Numbered from the stretch's first letter, positions 1 to 9,400 are shown. The stretch is DNA of 27,312 nt from an uncultured Collinsella sp. (GCA_900541185.1 UQIQ01000027.1:1-27312); one strand, 5' to 3'. Made by a program: numbers and translations. Notes: generated by a model not told the origin, from the sequence alone.

Positions 1-303
1 GGCCCGTGGGTTATACCCTAAGAGCAAACCACCCTTTTTAAGGGTGGTTCTGATTGCCGCGCCAACTTTTTGGACCGGCGCGAGCCTGTCGGGACATCCT
101 CCAAAGTGGTCAATAAACTGCGCGCAGTGGCCCGCGCGCCTGTCGCTGCGATAGGGGGAGCGTCGCCTCTCTGCTCCAAAGCGGACGTGCCCTTGCCCCG
201 TACGCCTAAAACTCCCCAGTTGACCGAAAACCCGCCGCCGCTACTCCTCAATTGAGCTATAACGTTAAACAATTGCAGCGTTTTTGCATGGGGGAGTGAT
301 GGT
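1..303. other. Non-coding leader upstream of the hydrogenase operon
   Basis: No convincing gene lies here. A hairpin with arms AACCACCCTT (27-36) and AAGGGTGGTT (40-49) could end an upstream transcript, but it lacks a clear following T-run on the plus strand. A perfect 12-nt palindrome, ACTGCGCGCAGT, sits at 117-128. An AT-rich stretch at 250-275 contains TATAAC (258-263) and two CAATTG hexamers, and is the most promoter-like part; no good -35 box is visible. A strong ribosome binding site, GGGGGAG (290-296), precedes the ATG at 304. Confidence 0.4.
27..49 (+). terminator. Hairpin, possible terminator of an upstream gene
   Basis: Perfect 10-bp stem with a 3-nt T loop. There is no T-tract after it on the plus strand, so its role as an intrinsic terminator is uncertain. 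The gene it would terminate is outside the window. Confidence 0.3.
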
Positions 304-3186
304 ATGACGCTACTGTATTTCCTTACCCTGTTTCCGCTGGTACCGGCGCTGGGCATGCTGCTCGCGCGCGGTGACCGCGCCCGCGATGCGGTGGGGCTTG
401 TAGGCTCCGGCATTATTATGGCGGTGACAGTTGTAGTCGCCGTCTTGTTTTTTGGCACGGGTCCGCAGAGCTTTGAGGTTGCCCCCGGCACCTCGCATGT
501 GCTCTCGATCATCAGTTCCGTTATCGACGTCATCCTGTGCGCCGTCATCCTGTACAACGCGTACAAATATAGGAACGCGCTCACCACGGTGCTCAGCGTA
601 GTCCAGTTGGTGGGCTCGCTCGCCTTTGCAGCCATGACGCTGCCCGCGACCGAAGCCGTCACCGCAACCCCGCTCTACCTGGACTACATGAGCGTGATCA
701 TGGTCCTCGCCGTCGGCATCGTCGGCAGCCTTATCTGCGTGTATGCCCTGGGCTACATGAAGGACTTCCAGGCCCACGACGAGCACGAGGCTGCGCTGCG
801 CGGGCAGACCGCGCCCGACCGTCGCCCGCAGTTCCTGGCGCTTATGTTCCTGTTCCTCTCAGCCATGTTCGTCATCGTGACGAGCGACGACCTTGAGTGG
901 CTGTTCTGCGGCTGGGAAATCACCACCGTGTGCTCGTTCCTTATGATTGGCTACACGCGCACGCCCGAGGCCATCAAGAACGCCTTCACCCAGATCATCC
1001 TCAACATGCTGGGCGGTATCGCGTTTTTGGCCGGACTCATGTACCTGCACGTTAACAGCATGCCGCTGACCATCTCGGGCATGATCGAGCTTTCCGGCGC
1101 CGGAACCGCGCAATCTGCGCTGCTGGTGATGCCGGTCATTCTGTTGTCGCTCGCCGCGCTCACCAAGGCCGCACAGATGCCGTTCCACACGTGGCTGTTG
1201 GGTGCCATGGTTGCCCCCACGCCCACGAGCGCCCTGCTGCACTCGTCAACCATGGTCAAAGCCGGCGTGTTCCTGATGGTCAAGCTGAGCCCACTCTATG
1301 CCATCTATCCCGTGACCGGCTTTATGGTCACGAGTGTGGGTGCCATCACGTTTTTGCTCGCTGCCCTCATGGCCATCTCGCAGAGCAACGCCAAACGCGT
1401 GCTCGCGTACTCCACCATTTCCAACTTGGGCCTCATCAGTGCCTGCTTGGGTGTCGGCGCGCCCGAGGCCGTGTGGGCCGCGATCTTCCTGATCCTGTTC
1501 CACACGGTGGCCAAGTCGCTGCTGTTCCTGTGCGTGGGCACCGCCGAGCATCATATCGGCAGCCGCAATATCGAGGACATGGACGGCATGTTCAGCCGCA
1601 TGCCGCACCTGACGCGTCTGATGATGCTGGGCATTATGGGCATGTTTGTGGCGCCGTTTGGCATGCTCGTGTCCAAGTGGGGCGCCCTGGTGGCGTTTGC
1701 CCAGACCGGCAACGTGCTCATGATCATGGTGCTTGCCTTTGGCTCGGCCGCGACGTTCTTCTTCTGGGGCAAGTGGCTTGCCAAGCTTTCGGGCGTCGAC
1801 CCCACGGCTCAAAACGTCGAGGTCAATGTCCATAAGACCGAATGGATGGCGCTCAACACCATCGCCGCGCTGCTGATTCTGTGCTGCGTGGCGTTTCCGG
1901 TTATCTCGAGCGGTCTGGTGTCGCCTTACCTCGCCATGGTGTTTGGCCGCGTGCCGTACGTTATTGGCAAGGACGCCATGTATCTGATGGTGGTTATCGT
2001 GGCTTTTATCGCCGTGGTGCTGCTGACTTCATTCCGCGTGAGCAACAAGCCGCACGTCAACGTGTACCTTTCGGGTGTGGGAACCGACAAATATCGCCAT
2101 TTCCGCGGCTCGATGGGACACGAGGTGAAGGCCGAAAAGCGCAATTGGTACTCGGAGGACGCCCTTGGCGAGAAGCGTATTGGCCCCGCGGGCAGCGTCG
2201 TGTGCTGTAGCATTATCTTGTTTGCGCTGCTGTGTTGCGCATGGATTGGGCCCGAGAGACTTGCCATGAGTGCGCCCTCGGTGCTGCGCGGCAAGTATTT
2301 TGAAGGTTCGGGTGTCGTGGGCATTTTTATTGGCACCGTGGCGTTTGCCCTGCTGGCGCCGCTTGTGGGTGGCATGATCGACGGCATCGACCGCAAGCTG
2401 TCCGCCCGCATGCAGGGCCGCGTGGGCCCGCGCCTGCTGCAGCCCTTCTACGACGTTGCCAAGCTGCTGCGCAAGGCCCCCGCCAGCGTAAACACCATGG
2501 ACGATACCTATATGGCGTGCGCGCTCATCTTTACCGTGGTGGGCGGCGGCATCTTTGTGTCGGGCTCTAACACGCTACTGTGCGCTTTTATGGTGACGCT
2601 CGCCGCGATCTTTGTGGTGCTGGCGTCCGCCTCGACGCAAAGCCCGTTTGCCCAGGTTGGCGCCGATCGTGAGTTACTGCAGGTTATGAGTTACGAGCCC
2701 GCCGTTTTGCTGATGAGCGTGGGCCTGTACCTTGCCACCGACAGCTTTGATTCCATCGCCGTGACGGGGCAGTCGGTCCCCATCATCGTGTACAGCGCAC
2801 CCATTTTCCTCGCGTTGCTCGCGGTGCTTACCATCAAGCTGCGCAAGTCGCCGTTTGACCTTTCGTACTCGCATCATGCGCATCAGGAGATCGTCCAGGG
2901 CGTCGCCACCGAGATGAGCGGCGGCACGCTGGCCAAGATGACCCTTATGCACTGGTGCGAGACCGTGCTGTTTTTGATGTGGGTGGGCATGTTCTTTGTT
3001 TGGGACAACCCCGTGAGCTGGGTTGTAGCCCTGGTCGTGATGGCCGCGACGTATTTTGTCGAGGTCCTGATCGACAACACCTTCGCACGCAGCACCTGGC
3101 GCAGCTGCTTTAGGCTCGGATGGGGCGTGGCGCTGGTGTTTGGCCTGCTCAACCTTATGCCCATCCTCGTCGACGTGTTTATTTAG
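304..3186 (+). CDS. Ech-type hydrogenase membrane subunit, EchA-EchB fusion
   Basis: A 960-residue polytopic membrane protein. Residues 1 to about 640 are an antiporter-like subunit of the NuoL/HyfB/EchA family. It has the conserved glutamate in the GWEITT segment (E205) and the lysine in LTKAAQMPFHTWL (K288), both of which belong to the proton channel in NuoL homologues. From about residue 690 the protein is a NuoH/HyfC/EchB-type subunit, with GGMIDGIDRKLSARMQGRVG near residue 690 and the quinone-module-like loop around FDLSYSHHAHQEIVQG. In Ech and Hyf complexes these are normally two genes, so this is a genuine head-to-tail fusion: one open frame with no internal stop or new ribosome site. 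The start follows GGGGGAG by 7 nt. The product anchors the hydrogenase in the membrane and is predicted to pump ions. Assignment to Ech rather than Hyc/Hyf rests on the small gene set in the operon. Confidence 0.93.
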   Translation: MTLLYFLTLFPLVPALGMLLARGDRARDAVGLVGSGIIMAVTVVVAVLFFGTGPQSFEVAPGTSHVLSIISSVIDVILCAVILYNAYKYRNALTTVLSVVQLVGSLAFAAMTLPATEAVTATPLYLDYMSVIMVLAVGIVGSLICVYALGYMKDFQAHDEHEAALRGQTAPDRRPQFLALMFLFLSAMFVIVTSDDLEWLFCGWEITTVCSFLMIGYTRTPEAIKNAFTQIILNMLGGIAFLAGLMYLHVNSMPLTISGMIELSGAGTAQSALLVMPVILLSLAALTKAAQMPFHTWLLGAMVAPTPTSALLHSSTMVKAGVFLMVKLSPLYAIYPVTGFMVTSVGAITFLLAALMAISQSNAKRVLAYSTISNLGLISACLGVGAPEAVWAAIFLILFHTVAKSLLFLCVGTAEHHIGSRNIEDMDGMFSRMPHLTRLMMLGIMGMFVAPFGMLVSKWGALVAFAQTGNVLMIMVLAFGSAATFFFWGKWLAKLSGVDPTAQNVEVNVHKTEWMALNTIAALLILCCVAFPVISSGLVSPYLAMVFGRVPYVIGKDAMYLMVVIVAFIAVVLLTSFRVSNKPHVNVYLSGVGTDKYRHFRGSMGHEVKAEKRNWYSEDALGEKRIGPAGSVVCCSIILFALLCCAWIGPERLAMSAPSVLRGKYFEGSGVVGIFIGTVAFALLAPLVGGMIDGIDRKLSARMQGRVGPRLLQPFYDVAKLLRKAPASVNTMDDTYMACALIFTVVGGGIFVSGSNTLLCAFMVTLAAIFVVLASASTQSPFAQVGADRELLQVMSYEPAVLLMSVGLYLATDSFDSIAVTGQSVPIIVYSAPIFLALLAVLTIKLRKSPFDLSYSHHAHQEIVQGVATEMSGGTLAKMTLMHWCETVLFLMWVGMFFVWDNPVSWVVALVVMAATYFVEVLIDNTFARSTWRSCFRLGWGVALVFGLLNLMPILVDVFI

Positions 3187-3198
3187 GAGGCGGCATCC

Positions 3199-3798
3199 AT
3201 GGATCATAAAATGTCGCGCTCGCCGTGGGTTATTCATTACGACGGTTCGAGCTGCAACGGATGCGATATCGAGGTGCTGGCCTCGCTCACGCCGCTGTTC
3301 GATGCGGAGCGCTTTGGCGTGGTCAACACCGGCAACCCCAAGCATGCGGATATCTTTTTGGTGACGGGGTCGGTCAATGCCCAGAACCTGCCCGTCGTGC
3401 GCCAGATCTACAACCAGATGCTCGAGCCCAAGTGCGTGGTGGCCTGCGGCATCTGCGCGTGTTCGGGCGGCGTGTTCCGCGATGCCTACAACGTGATCGG
3501 CGGCGTGGACCGCGCGATTCCCGTGGATGTGTACGCGCCCGGGTGCGCCATTCGCCCCGAGACCGTGATCGATGCCATCGTGGAGGCGTGCGGCATCCTG
3601 GACCAGAAAGAGGCCGTGATGCGCGCCGGTGGCGATCCGCTCACCGTGGGCGGTGCCGCAACCTGGGACGGTGGCGTTGAGCTGGGCGAGGACGGGTTTG
3701 TGGCTGCGGGGGCCGGGGCTGATGGTGCCGGTGACGGTGTCGAGGCCAACGTGTCCACCAGGTCCGCCGCGCCCGCCGCTGCAAAGGAGGCCGAGTAA
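3199..3798 (+). CDS. echC: Ech-type [NiFe] hydrogenase small subunit (NuoB-like)
   Basis: A 199-residue homologue of NuoB/HycG/EchC, the small electron-transfer subunit that holds one [4Fe-4S] cluster next to the [NiFe] site. Expected ligands are visible: C19 and C22 in SSCNGC, C86 in CGICACSGG and C116 in YAPGCAIRPE. The family core ends at about residue 140. The last 55-60 residues are a Gly/Ala/Glu-rich low-complexity tail not expected in the family. The gene begins 12 nt after the fused membrane subunit, behind TAGGAGG, and its stop overlaps the next start as TAATG, so translation is probably coupled. Confidence 0.93.
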   Translation: MDHKMSRSPWVIHYDGSSCNGCDIEVLASLTPLFDAERFGVVNTGNPKHADIFLVTGSVNAQNLPVVRQIYNQMLEPKCVVACGICACSGGVFRDAYNVIGGVDRAIPVDVYAPGCAIRPETVIDAIVEACGILDQKEAVMRAGGDPLTVGGAATWDGGVELGEDGFVAAGAGADGAGDGVEANVSTRSAAPAAAKEAE

Positions 3799-4517
3799 TG
3801 CAAAAGGCTATCTATACCACCGTCGGGATCGACGAGCTCCTGTCGCATGTCCAGGCGCTCAAGGGCGTCGGCGCGCGCTTTGTGCAAATGCACGCCGAGC
3901 GCAACGTCGACGACGGCACGTATCGCCTGGTCTATACGTTTATCAACGTTCGTGTTGCTCAGGAGCAGATTGCGCAGGACGGCAGCTATGCGATCGAGAA
4001 CCTGGTGGTTGAGGGAATTAATCAGTACCAGGAGATTCCGTCCATCAGCTCGTACTATCCGGCAGTATTCCCGTTTGAAAACGAAGCGCACGACCTGTTC
4101 GGGCTTGCCATCACCGATATGCAGATTGACTTTAAGGGCTTTTTCTACCAGGTCTCGACTGCCGAGCCCATGAGCGTTATCACGCCCGAGGTGAAGGCCG
4201 CGCGCGAGAAAGCCATGAAGGTCCGTGCCGCTGCCGAGGCCAAGGCGCGCAAGGCCGCGGCCGAGAAGGCTGCTACTGCCACGGCCGCTGCGGGGGAGGG
4301 CACTGCGGGCGCTGGCGATGCTGCGGGCGCTGCCGTCGCTCAGCCCGCTGCGGCTGCCGGCTCCGATGCTCAGCACGATGAAACTGCTGCGAAGGCCGCG
4401 CTCAAGGCTGCCGAGATGGAGGCAAAGCTCGCCGCCATGGATCCCGAGAAAGCGGCCAAGGTCCGCGCGGCGCTTGCCGCCAAGGCCGCCCGCGACAAGC
4501 AGAAAAAGGAGGCGTAA
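3798..4517 (+). CDS. echD: Ech-type hydrogenase subunit D (NuoC/30 kDa-like)
   Basis: A 239-residue protein. Residues 1 to about 130 match the NuoC/HycE-N/EchD family, with the signature FENEAHDLFGLAI near residues 93-105. This subunit makes a peripheral-arm contact with the large subunit and binds no cofactor in known family members. From about residue 133 to the end the sequence is an Ala/Lys/Glu-rich tail, probably charged helix or coiled coil, split by a Gly/Ala segment. That nearly doubles the usual length of an EchD. The start codon overlaps the preceding stop by one base and has GGAGG upstream; the next gene starts 6 nt after the stop. Confidence 0.88.
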   Translation: MQKAIYTTVGIDELLSHVQALKGVGARFVQMHAERNVDDGTYRLVYTFINVRVAQEQIAQDGSYAIENLVVEGINQYQEIPSISSYYPAVFPFENEAHDLFGLAITDMQIDFKGFFYQVSTAEPMSVITPEVKAAREKAMKVRAAAEAKARKAAAEKAATATAAAGEGTAGAGDAAGAAVAQPAAAAGSDAQHDETAAKAALKAAEMEAKLAAMDPEKAAKVRAALAAKAARDKQKKEA

Positions 4518-4522
4518 GGCCC

Positions 4523-5611
4523 ATGGCACATCGCTCCGTTATTCCGTTTGGCCCGCAGCACCCGGTGCTGCCCGAGCCGCTTCATCTGGACCTGGTGATC
4601 GAGGACGACCGCGTCATCGAGGCAATTCCGCAGATCGGCTTTGTGCACCGCGGACTCGAGAAGCTCACCGAAAAGCGTGATATGCACCAGTTTGGCTACA
4701 TCGCCGAGCGCATCTGCGGCATCTGCGCCGTGGGCCACAGCTGCGGCTATGCCAGCGCCTGCGAGGGCATGCTCGACATCGAGGTGCCCGGCCGCGTGCA
4801 GTATATCCGCACCATTCTGCACGAGCTTTCGCGCATTCACTCGCATCTGCTGTGGCTGGGCCTGCTCGCCGATGCCTTTGGTTTCGAGGCACTGTTCTAT
4901 CGTTCGTGGACCCTACGCGAGCAGATTCTTAAGATCTTTGAGAGCACCTGCGGCGGCCGCGTGATCCTTTCGATTAACGAGATCGGCGGCCTTAAACACG
5001 ACATTGAGGACTCCGAACTGGCGGGCATTGTCCAGACGCTCGATGCCATGCGTCCTGACTACGAGGCCTTGGTGCATACGTTTTTGGACGACAATAGCTG
5101 CGGCGAGCGCCTGCACGGCGTGGGCGTGATCAGCAAGAAGGACGCGCTGGATCTGTCGATGGTCGGCCCGTTCGGTCGCGCCTCGGGCGTGGATTACGAC
5201 GTGCGCATGTTTGGCGACGGCGCCTATGCTGATCTGGCCGCGTTTGAGCCTATCGTTGCTAGCGATGGCGACTGCTATGCCCGCTGCCAGGTGCGTTGTG
5301 CCGAGGTCACGCAGGCCATGGATATTATCAAGGAGCTTGTGGGCAAGATTCCGCACGACGGTATCGGCGGGCGCACCAAGCTCACGCCGGCCGACGGTGC
5401 GCGCGGCGAGGTTGTGATTGAGCAGCCGCGCGGCGAGGCGTATTACTATGTGCGCGGCAGCGGCACCAAGAACCTGGACCGTTTTCGCGTGCGAACGCCG
5501 ACGTCGCAAAACCTGGCGGGTCTGACGCATGCGCTGCAGGGCGTGCTCCTTGCCAACGTGCCCATGATTATCCTGACCATCGACCCCTGCATTAGCTGCA
5601 CGGAAAGGTAG
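4523..5611 (+). CDS. echE: Ech-type [NiFe] hydrogenase large catalytic subunit
   Basis: A 362-residue NuoD/HycE/EchE homologue carrying the [NiFe] active site. The N-terminal ligand motif RICGIC gives C65 and C68. The C-terminal motif DPCISC gives C356 and C359. All four nickel-coordinating cysteines are present, so this is a hydrogenase and not a complex I subunit that has lost them. The frame stops at R362, exactly where maturation proteases cleave other hydrogenases (after the His/Arg of DPCxxCxxH/R). There is therefore no C-terminal extension to remove. The ribosome site AGGAGG lies in the end of the previous gene. The active site would reduce protons to H2 using electrons from the ferredoxin-like subunit. 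Confidence 0.95.
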   Translation: MAHRSVIPFGPQHPVLPEPLHLDLVIEDDRVIEAIPQIGFVHRGLEKLTEKRDMHQFGYIAERICGICAVGHSCGYASACEGMLDIEVPGRVQYIRTILHELSRIHSHLLWLGLLADAFGFEALFYRSWTLREQILKIFESTCGGRVILSINEIGGLKHDIEDSELAGIVQTLDAMRPDYEALVHTFLDDNSCGERLHGVGVISKKDALDLSMVGPFGRASGVDYDVRMFGDGAYADLAAFEPIVASDGDCYARCQVRCAEVTQAMDIIKELVGKIPHDGIGGRTKLTPADGARGEVVIEQPRGEAYYYVRGSGTKNLDRFRVRTPTSQNLAGLTHALQGVLLANVPMIILTIDPCISCTER

Positions 5612-5618
5612 GCGCGGC

Positions 5619-5960
5619 ATGAGTTTACTGACATTTGCCAAGACGGCCTTGGGTTCTATGGTCAAGCAGCCGGTAACGGTGTGCTATCCGCAGGAGAAGC
5701 TCGCGGTACCCGAGCGCTTGCGCGGACATATCGTTAACGACATGGACGTGTGCATTTGCTGCGGCATGTGCGCGCGTCGCTGCCCGGCGGGCGCGCTCGC
5801 GGTCGATCGCAAGGGTGGAACGTGGTCGATCGACCCGTATGCCTGCGTGGTGTGCGGTGAGTGCATCGAGAGCTGCCCCAAGCACTGCCTGACTATGGAC
5901 ACCGCCCGCACCCCAGTCGCAGCGGACAAGACTCCCACAGTAGAAACCAAGCCGGAGTAA
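5619..5960 (+). CDS. echF: Ech-type hydrogenase ferredoxin subunit, 2[4Fe-4S]
   Basis: A 113-residue polyferredoxin-type subunit of the NuoI/HycF/EchF family. It has two CxxCxxCxxxCP cluster motifs: CICCGMCARRCP in the first half and CVVCGECIESCP in the second. It is expected to take electrons from soluble reduced ferredoxin and pass them to the small subunit. It begins 7 nt after the large-subunit stop and is the last gene of the operon; a GC-rich hairpin follows at once. No formate dehydrogenase or hydrogenase maturation genes are present nearby, which favours a ferredoxin:H+ Ech complex over a formate hydrogenlyase, although those genes could be elsewhere in the genome. Confidence 0.93.
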   Translation: MSLLTFAKTALGSMVKQPVTVCYPQEKLAVPERLRGHIVNDMDVCICCGMCARRCPAGALAVDRKGGTWSIDPYACVVCGECIESCPKHCLTMDTARTPVAADKTPTVETKPE

Positions 5961-5970
5961 CGCTGGGATA

Positions 5971-6004
5971 GGGGCCGGTGGGGCAAAAATGCCCCACCGG
6001 CCCC
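5971..6004 (+). terminator. GC-rich hairpin after the hydrogenase operon
   Basis: A perfect 14-bp stem (5971-5984 with 5991-6004) closed by the loop AAAAAT, starting 10 nt after the last stop codon. There is no T-run downstream, so it may be a weak intrinsic terminator or a 3' end stabiliser. Confidence 0.7.
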
Positions 6005-6036
6005 GCGCTTAAACGCGCGGTTGTGCCGTCGCGAAC

Positions 6037-6188
6037 AAAACTATGCCGGATTACGGGGCTGGATAGCGAACCTCCGACCATACCGAAAATCGCAAAAACA
6101 AAACCGCAGGTAGATTGCTTGCTGTTTTTCAAAAATAGGGGGTATGGATGAGGACTCCGACTTTAGCCCCGTAATCCGGCATAGTTTT
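6037..6188 (+). repeat. Long structured palindromic element, copy 1
   Basis: Outer arms 6037-6060 and 6165-6188 form a perfect 24-bp stem. A middle stem pairs CCATACC (6078-6084) with GGTATGG (6141-6147). The apical region holds the 13-nt core AACCGCAGGTAGA (6102-6114), which is identical in copies 2 and 3. Compared with copy 3, the outer arms differ at two positions on each side in a compensatory way (GGATTAC/GTAATCC here, GGTTTAC/GTAAACC there). No protein is encoded consistently across the copies. It may be a MITE-like element or a structured RNA. Confidence 0.8.
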
Positions 6189-6237
6189 GAAATAGCACCA
6201 TATCCGTAGCAGCCCTTGATCTCCCGTGGACAGAGGG

Positions 6238-6253
6238 AAACGGATCATTTTGG
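6238..6253 (+). repeat. 16-nt module shared with 14195-14210
   Basis: AAACGGATCATTTTGG lies about 50 nt downstream of palindrome copy 1. It recurs exactly at 14195-14210, about 33 nt downstream of copy 2, in the same orientation and with partly conserved flanks. It looks like a second component of the repeated element. The two copies bracket the adhesin gene about 8 kb apart. Confidence 0.65.
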
Positions 6254-6296
6254 CCCGATGGCTCTGAGTCGCACCTATTTTCCTGCGAAAACGCCG

Positions 6297-6426
6297 TGTC
6301 TCAACTTTGGTGAGACATGTGTCTCATGCCCAAAACCGAATCTGGAACATGTGTCACCTGCCCTAATTGTGTCTCATTTCGTAACTTTAGGCTGATGCAA
6401 GGCCTGAGACCGCGAGAAGGGAGACA
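6297..6426 (+). promoter_or_regulatory. TGTCTCA motif array upstream of the adhesin gene
   Basis: TGTCTCA or its complement TGAGACA occurs at 6297-6303, 6311-6317, 6320-6326 and 6370-6376. Partial matches lie at 6405-6410 and 6421-6426, the last beside the ribosome site. The first two form an inverted repeat with a 7-nt spacer, and GAGACATGTGTCTC at 6312-6325 is a palindrome. This could be an operator for a dimeric repressor or activator, or a folded leader. No convincing -35/-10 pair could be picked out. Confidence 0.5.
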
Positions 6427-6428
6427 CG

Positions 6429-9400
6429 ATGGGTAAGTACACGAGGGGTCTCTTGGCGGTGATACTGGCCGTAGTGCTGGTGTTGCCAGCCGCAGCATTC
6501 GCCATGCTGCCCGAGGCCAACGCCAGGTCCAGCACGGGAATGGACGGACCGACAGTGAGCGGACCGACGGTCGTCGACCCCGATACCAGCGGACGCTGGG
6601 AAAAATGGGCGGCCGGCCACAGCGGCAATAAGGTGACGACTCAAAACGTCGGTCGAATCTGGACCGACAAAACGGTTGAGGCAACCGGAGAAAACGAAGA
6701 GTCGGACTTCTTGACTACGCTTTCGGCGATGTCCTCGACATCCAATTCAACCGTGACGGTCACCACACCACTCGACATTGTGATGGTGCTGGATGCCTCT
6801 GGTTCGATGAATGATCCTATGGGCGGCGGAGATTCCACCAAGCGTATCGATGCACTGAAGAACGCTGCGAAAAGCTTTATCGACACCATCGCCAAACAAA
6901 ACGAAGGTATCGAGGGTGTCGATAGACAGCATAAGGTTGCCATTGTTAAGTTTGCGGGTAATGAGACCGATAAGGTTGGAAACGACACGTATCGCTCCGG
7001 CGGCCATAGCTACAACTACTCGCAGACAATGCAAGGGTTGACGGCGTGCGCGGTTGGCGGCGCAAAGAGTCTTAAGGGAACGATCGATTCCATTAAACCT
7101 GCTGGCGCTACGCGTGCCGATTATGGTATGAAACAAGCCGAGAAAAACATCAAAACTTCTGGCCGTGCGGACGCCAAGAAGATTGTTGTGTTCTTTACCG
7201 ACGGCACGCCAACGAGTTTTAGCGATTTTGATTCTAAGGTTGCCAACGATGCCGTGACGGCTGCCAAGAACATGAAGGACGGCGGCGCCACCGTATACAC
7301 CATCGGTATCTTTGATGGCGCGAACCCCAAGGCCAGTGTCCAAGAATCAAAGACAAGCCAAGAGAATAAGTTCATGCAGGCCGTGTCGAGCAACTACCCC
7401 AATGCTACGGCATGGAACACTCACGGCACGCGTGCGAAAAACTCCGATTTCTACAAGTCGGCGACCAATGCCGACGAGCTCAAGAAGGTCTTCGACGACA
7501 TTTCTAAGGCCATTACGTCGGAGCCGCCCCATCCAACCAAAATTGATAAGGGCTACGACGCGAACAAGTCCGGCTATATTACGTTTACCGATGAGCTGGG
7601 CGACTTTATGCAGGTCGACGGCTTTACTGAGGTCGTCATCAACGGCACGTCGTTTACCAAGCCTAACAAGATGGTCAACAAAGAAACCAATACCGACACG
7701 TACGAGTTCGCCGGCAAGGCAAAAGACCTGCTCATCACCGTGCAGCGCGCTGACGAAAAAAATCCCCAGAAGGGCGATGTCGTAACGGTCAGCATCCCTG
7801 CGTCGTTGATTCCGCAGAGCCACTTTAAGAACGAAGACGGCAAGCTTTCGGTCGACAGCGCTCAGCCTATCCGCGTAAAGTACGCCTCGAGCGTGAAGAG
7901 CGCTGCACTCGACAATCTGTTTACGCCCGAGAAGGTCACGGGGCTCAAGGACTACATCGAGCATAATACGACCGTCGTTGACCGCACCAATACCGTGAAT
8001 TTCTACGCGAACAAGTGGAACGGCGGCGGGCTGGGTGATACGGTTGCGAACTTTGAGCCGGCCGATACCAACCGCTACTACTACTTCCAGAAGCAGACGC
8101 CCATTTACACGGATGAGGAATGCACGAAGCCGGCAAAGGGCTCGCTGACTGCTGACGGTAAGTATTACTACAAGGATGAGTTTGAGGAGCAGGGCGAGAA
8201 CGGCGAGGCCAAGTCCGCCACCGCCGTCATCGAGTTTATCGGCGGCGATGCCGCGAAGTTCGACGGCGCGATTGTTCCCGATGAGAACGGTAACTTGGTG
8301 TTTACTGTGGGAACCGCACGCCTGGCCTTTATCGATGAGCTCCACACCACTAAGGAGAGCGTGGGCGGCAACAACACCCATACCGCCTCCGACGTTCTCA
8401 ATCCCAAGTGGAACAACACGTCCGCCAAGGCGACCGCGACGCATGTCAACTCCTACCTGGGTAACAACGGCAAGATCAGCTATAAGTACGACATGACGCC
8501 GGCAAAGGTTGACACCAAGGCTAGCTTCGGCCTGACCAAGGTGCTCAAGGGCCGCGCCTGGACGAAAGAGGACGCGTTTGAGTTTGAGCTGACGTCCGAG
8601 AGCAACGCCCCGATGCCCGAGTCCGCGACTGAGCCCGTGACTGTGTCCGTGACCAATAACGATCCGAATGAGGTCAAGGCGGCCATTAACTTCGGCACGA
8701 TCGAATACAAGGCACCTGGCACGTATGTCTACAAGGTCAGCGAGAAGAACGCTGGGACCACGGTTGACGGCGTTGCCTACAGCAAGAACGTCGCGAAGAT
8801 CACCGTGACGGTGACGCCCAACAAGAAGGGCGAGCTCAGCGCTGACGTGAAGGTGACTTGGAGCGAAGCAGGCGAGAACGAGTTCAAGAACGTTTACACT
8901 GCGGAGCCTGTTGAGTCCAGCGTTACCGACAAGATTGACGTGACCAAGTCCCTGACCGGGCACGATCTTGCGGCCGGCGAGTTCAGCTTTGAGCTGCTCG
9001 AAGTCGTGGACAAGGAAGATAAACCTGTCGAGACCGTTAAAAACGACGCCAGCGGCAAGGTGGCGTTCAAGGCCATCAAGTACACTGAGATCGGCCAGCA
9101 CACCTACAAGCTGCATGAGGTCAAGGGTAACGCCGGTGGCATTGCCTACGACGAAACGGTCTACACCATCGTTACGACCATCAGCGATAACGGCAAGGGC
9201 CAGCTGGTGGCTACGCATGAGCTGAAGGACGTCAAGGATGCCAAGGACGTCAAGAGCATTGAGTTCAAGAACGCCTACAACGCGACTGCCGCCGAGGCAT
9301 CGCTTGTGGGCAAGAAGAATCTGCAGGTTCCCGATGGCCTGACCCCGGCCGACATCGCCGGCAAGTTCACCTTTACCGTGACTCCCGACGAGGCCGACGC

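Noticed and set aside
70..255. 61-codon frame ahead of the hydrogenase operon
   Set aside because: It has a non-ATG start without a ribosome site, an Arg/Pro-rich composition and no recognisable feature.
5893..6132. Small minus-strand frame over palindrome copy 1, with a similar peptide (STCGFxF...GMVG) in minus frames at copies 2 and 3
   Set aside because: The similarity comes from the shared DNA core. Starts, ends and frames differ among copies and the arms change in a way that preserves base pairing rather than codons.
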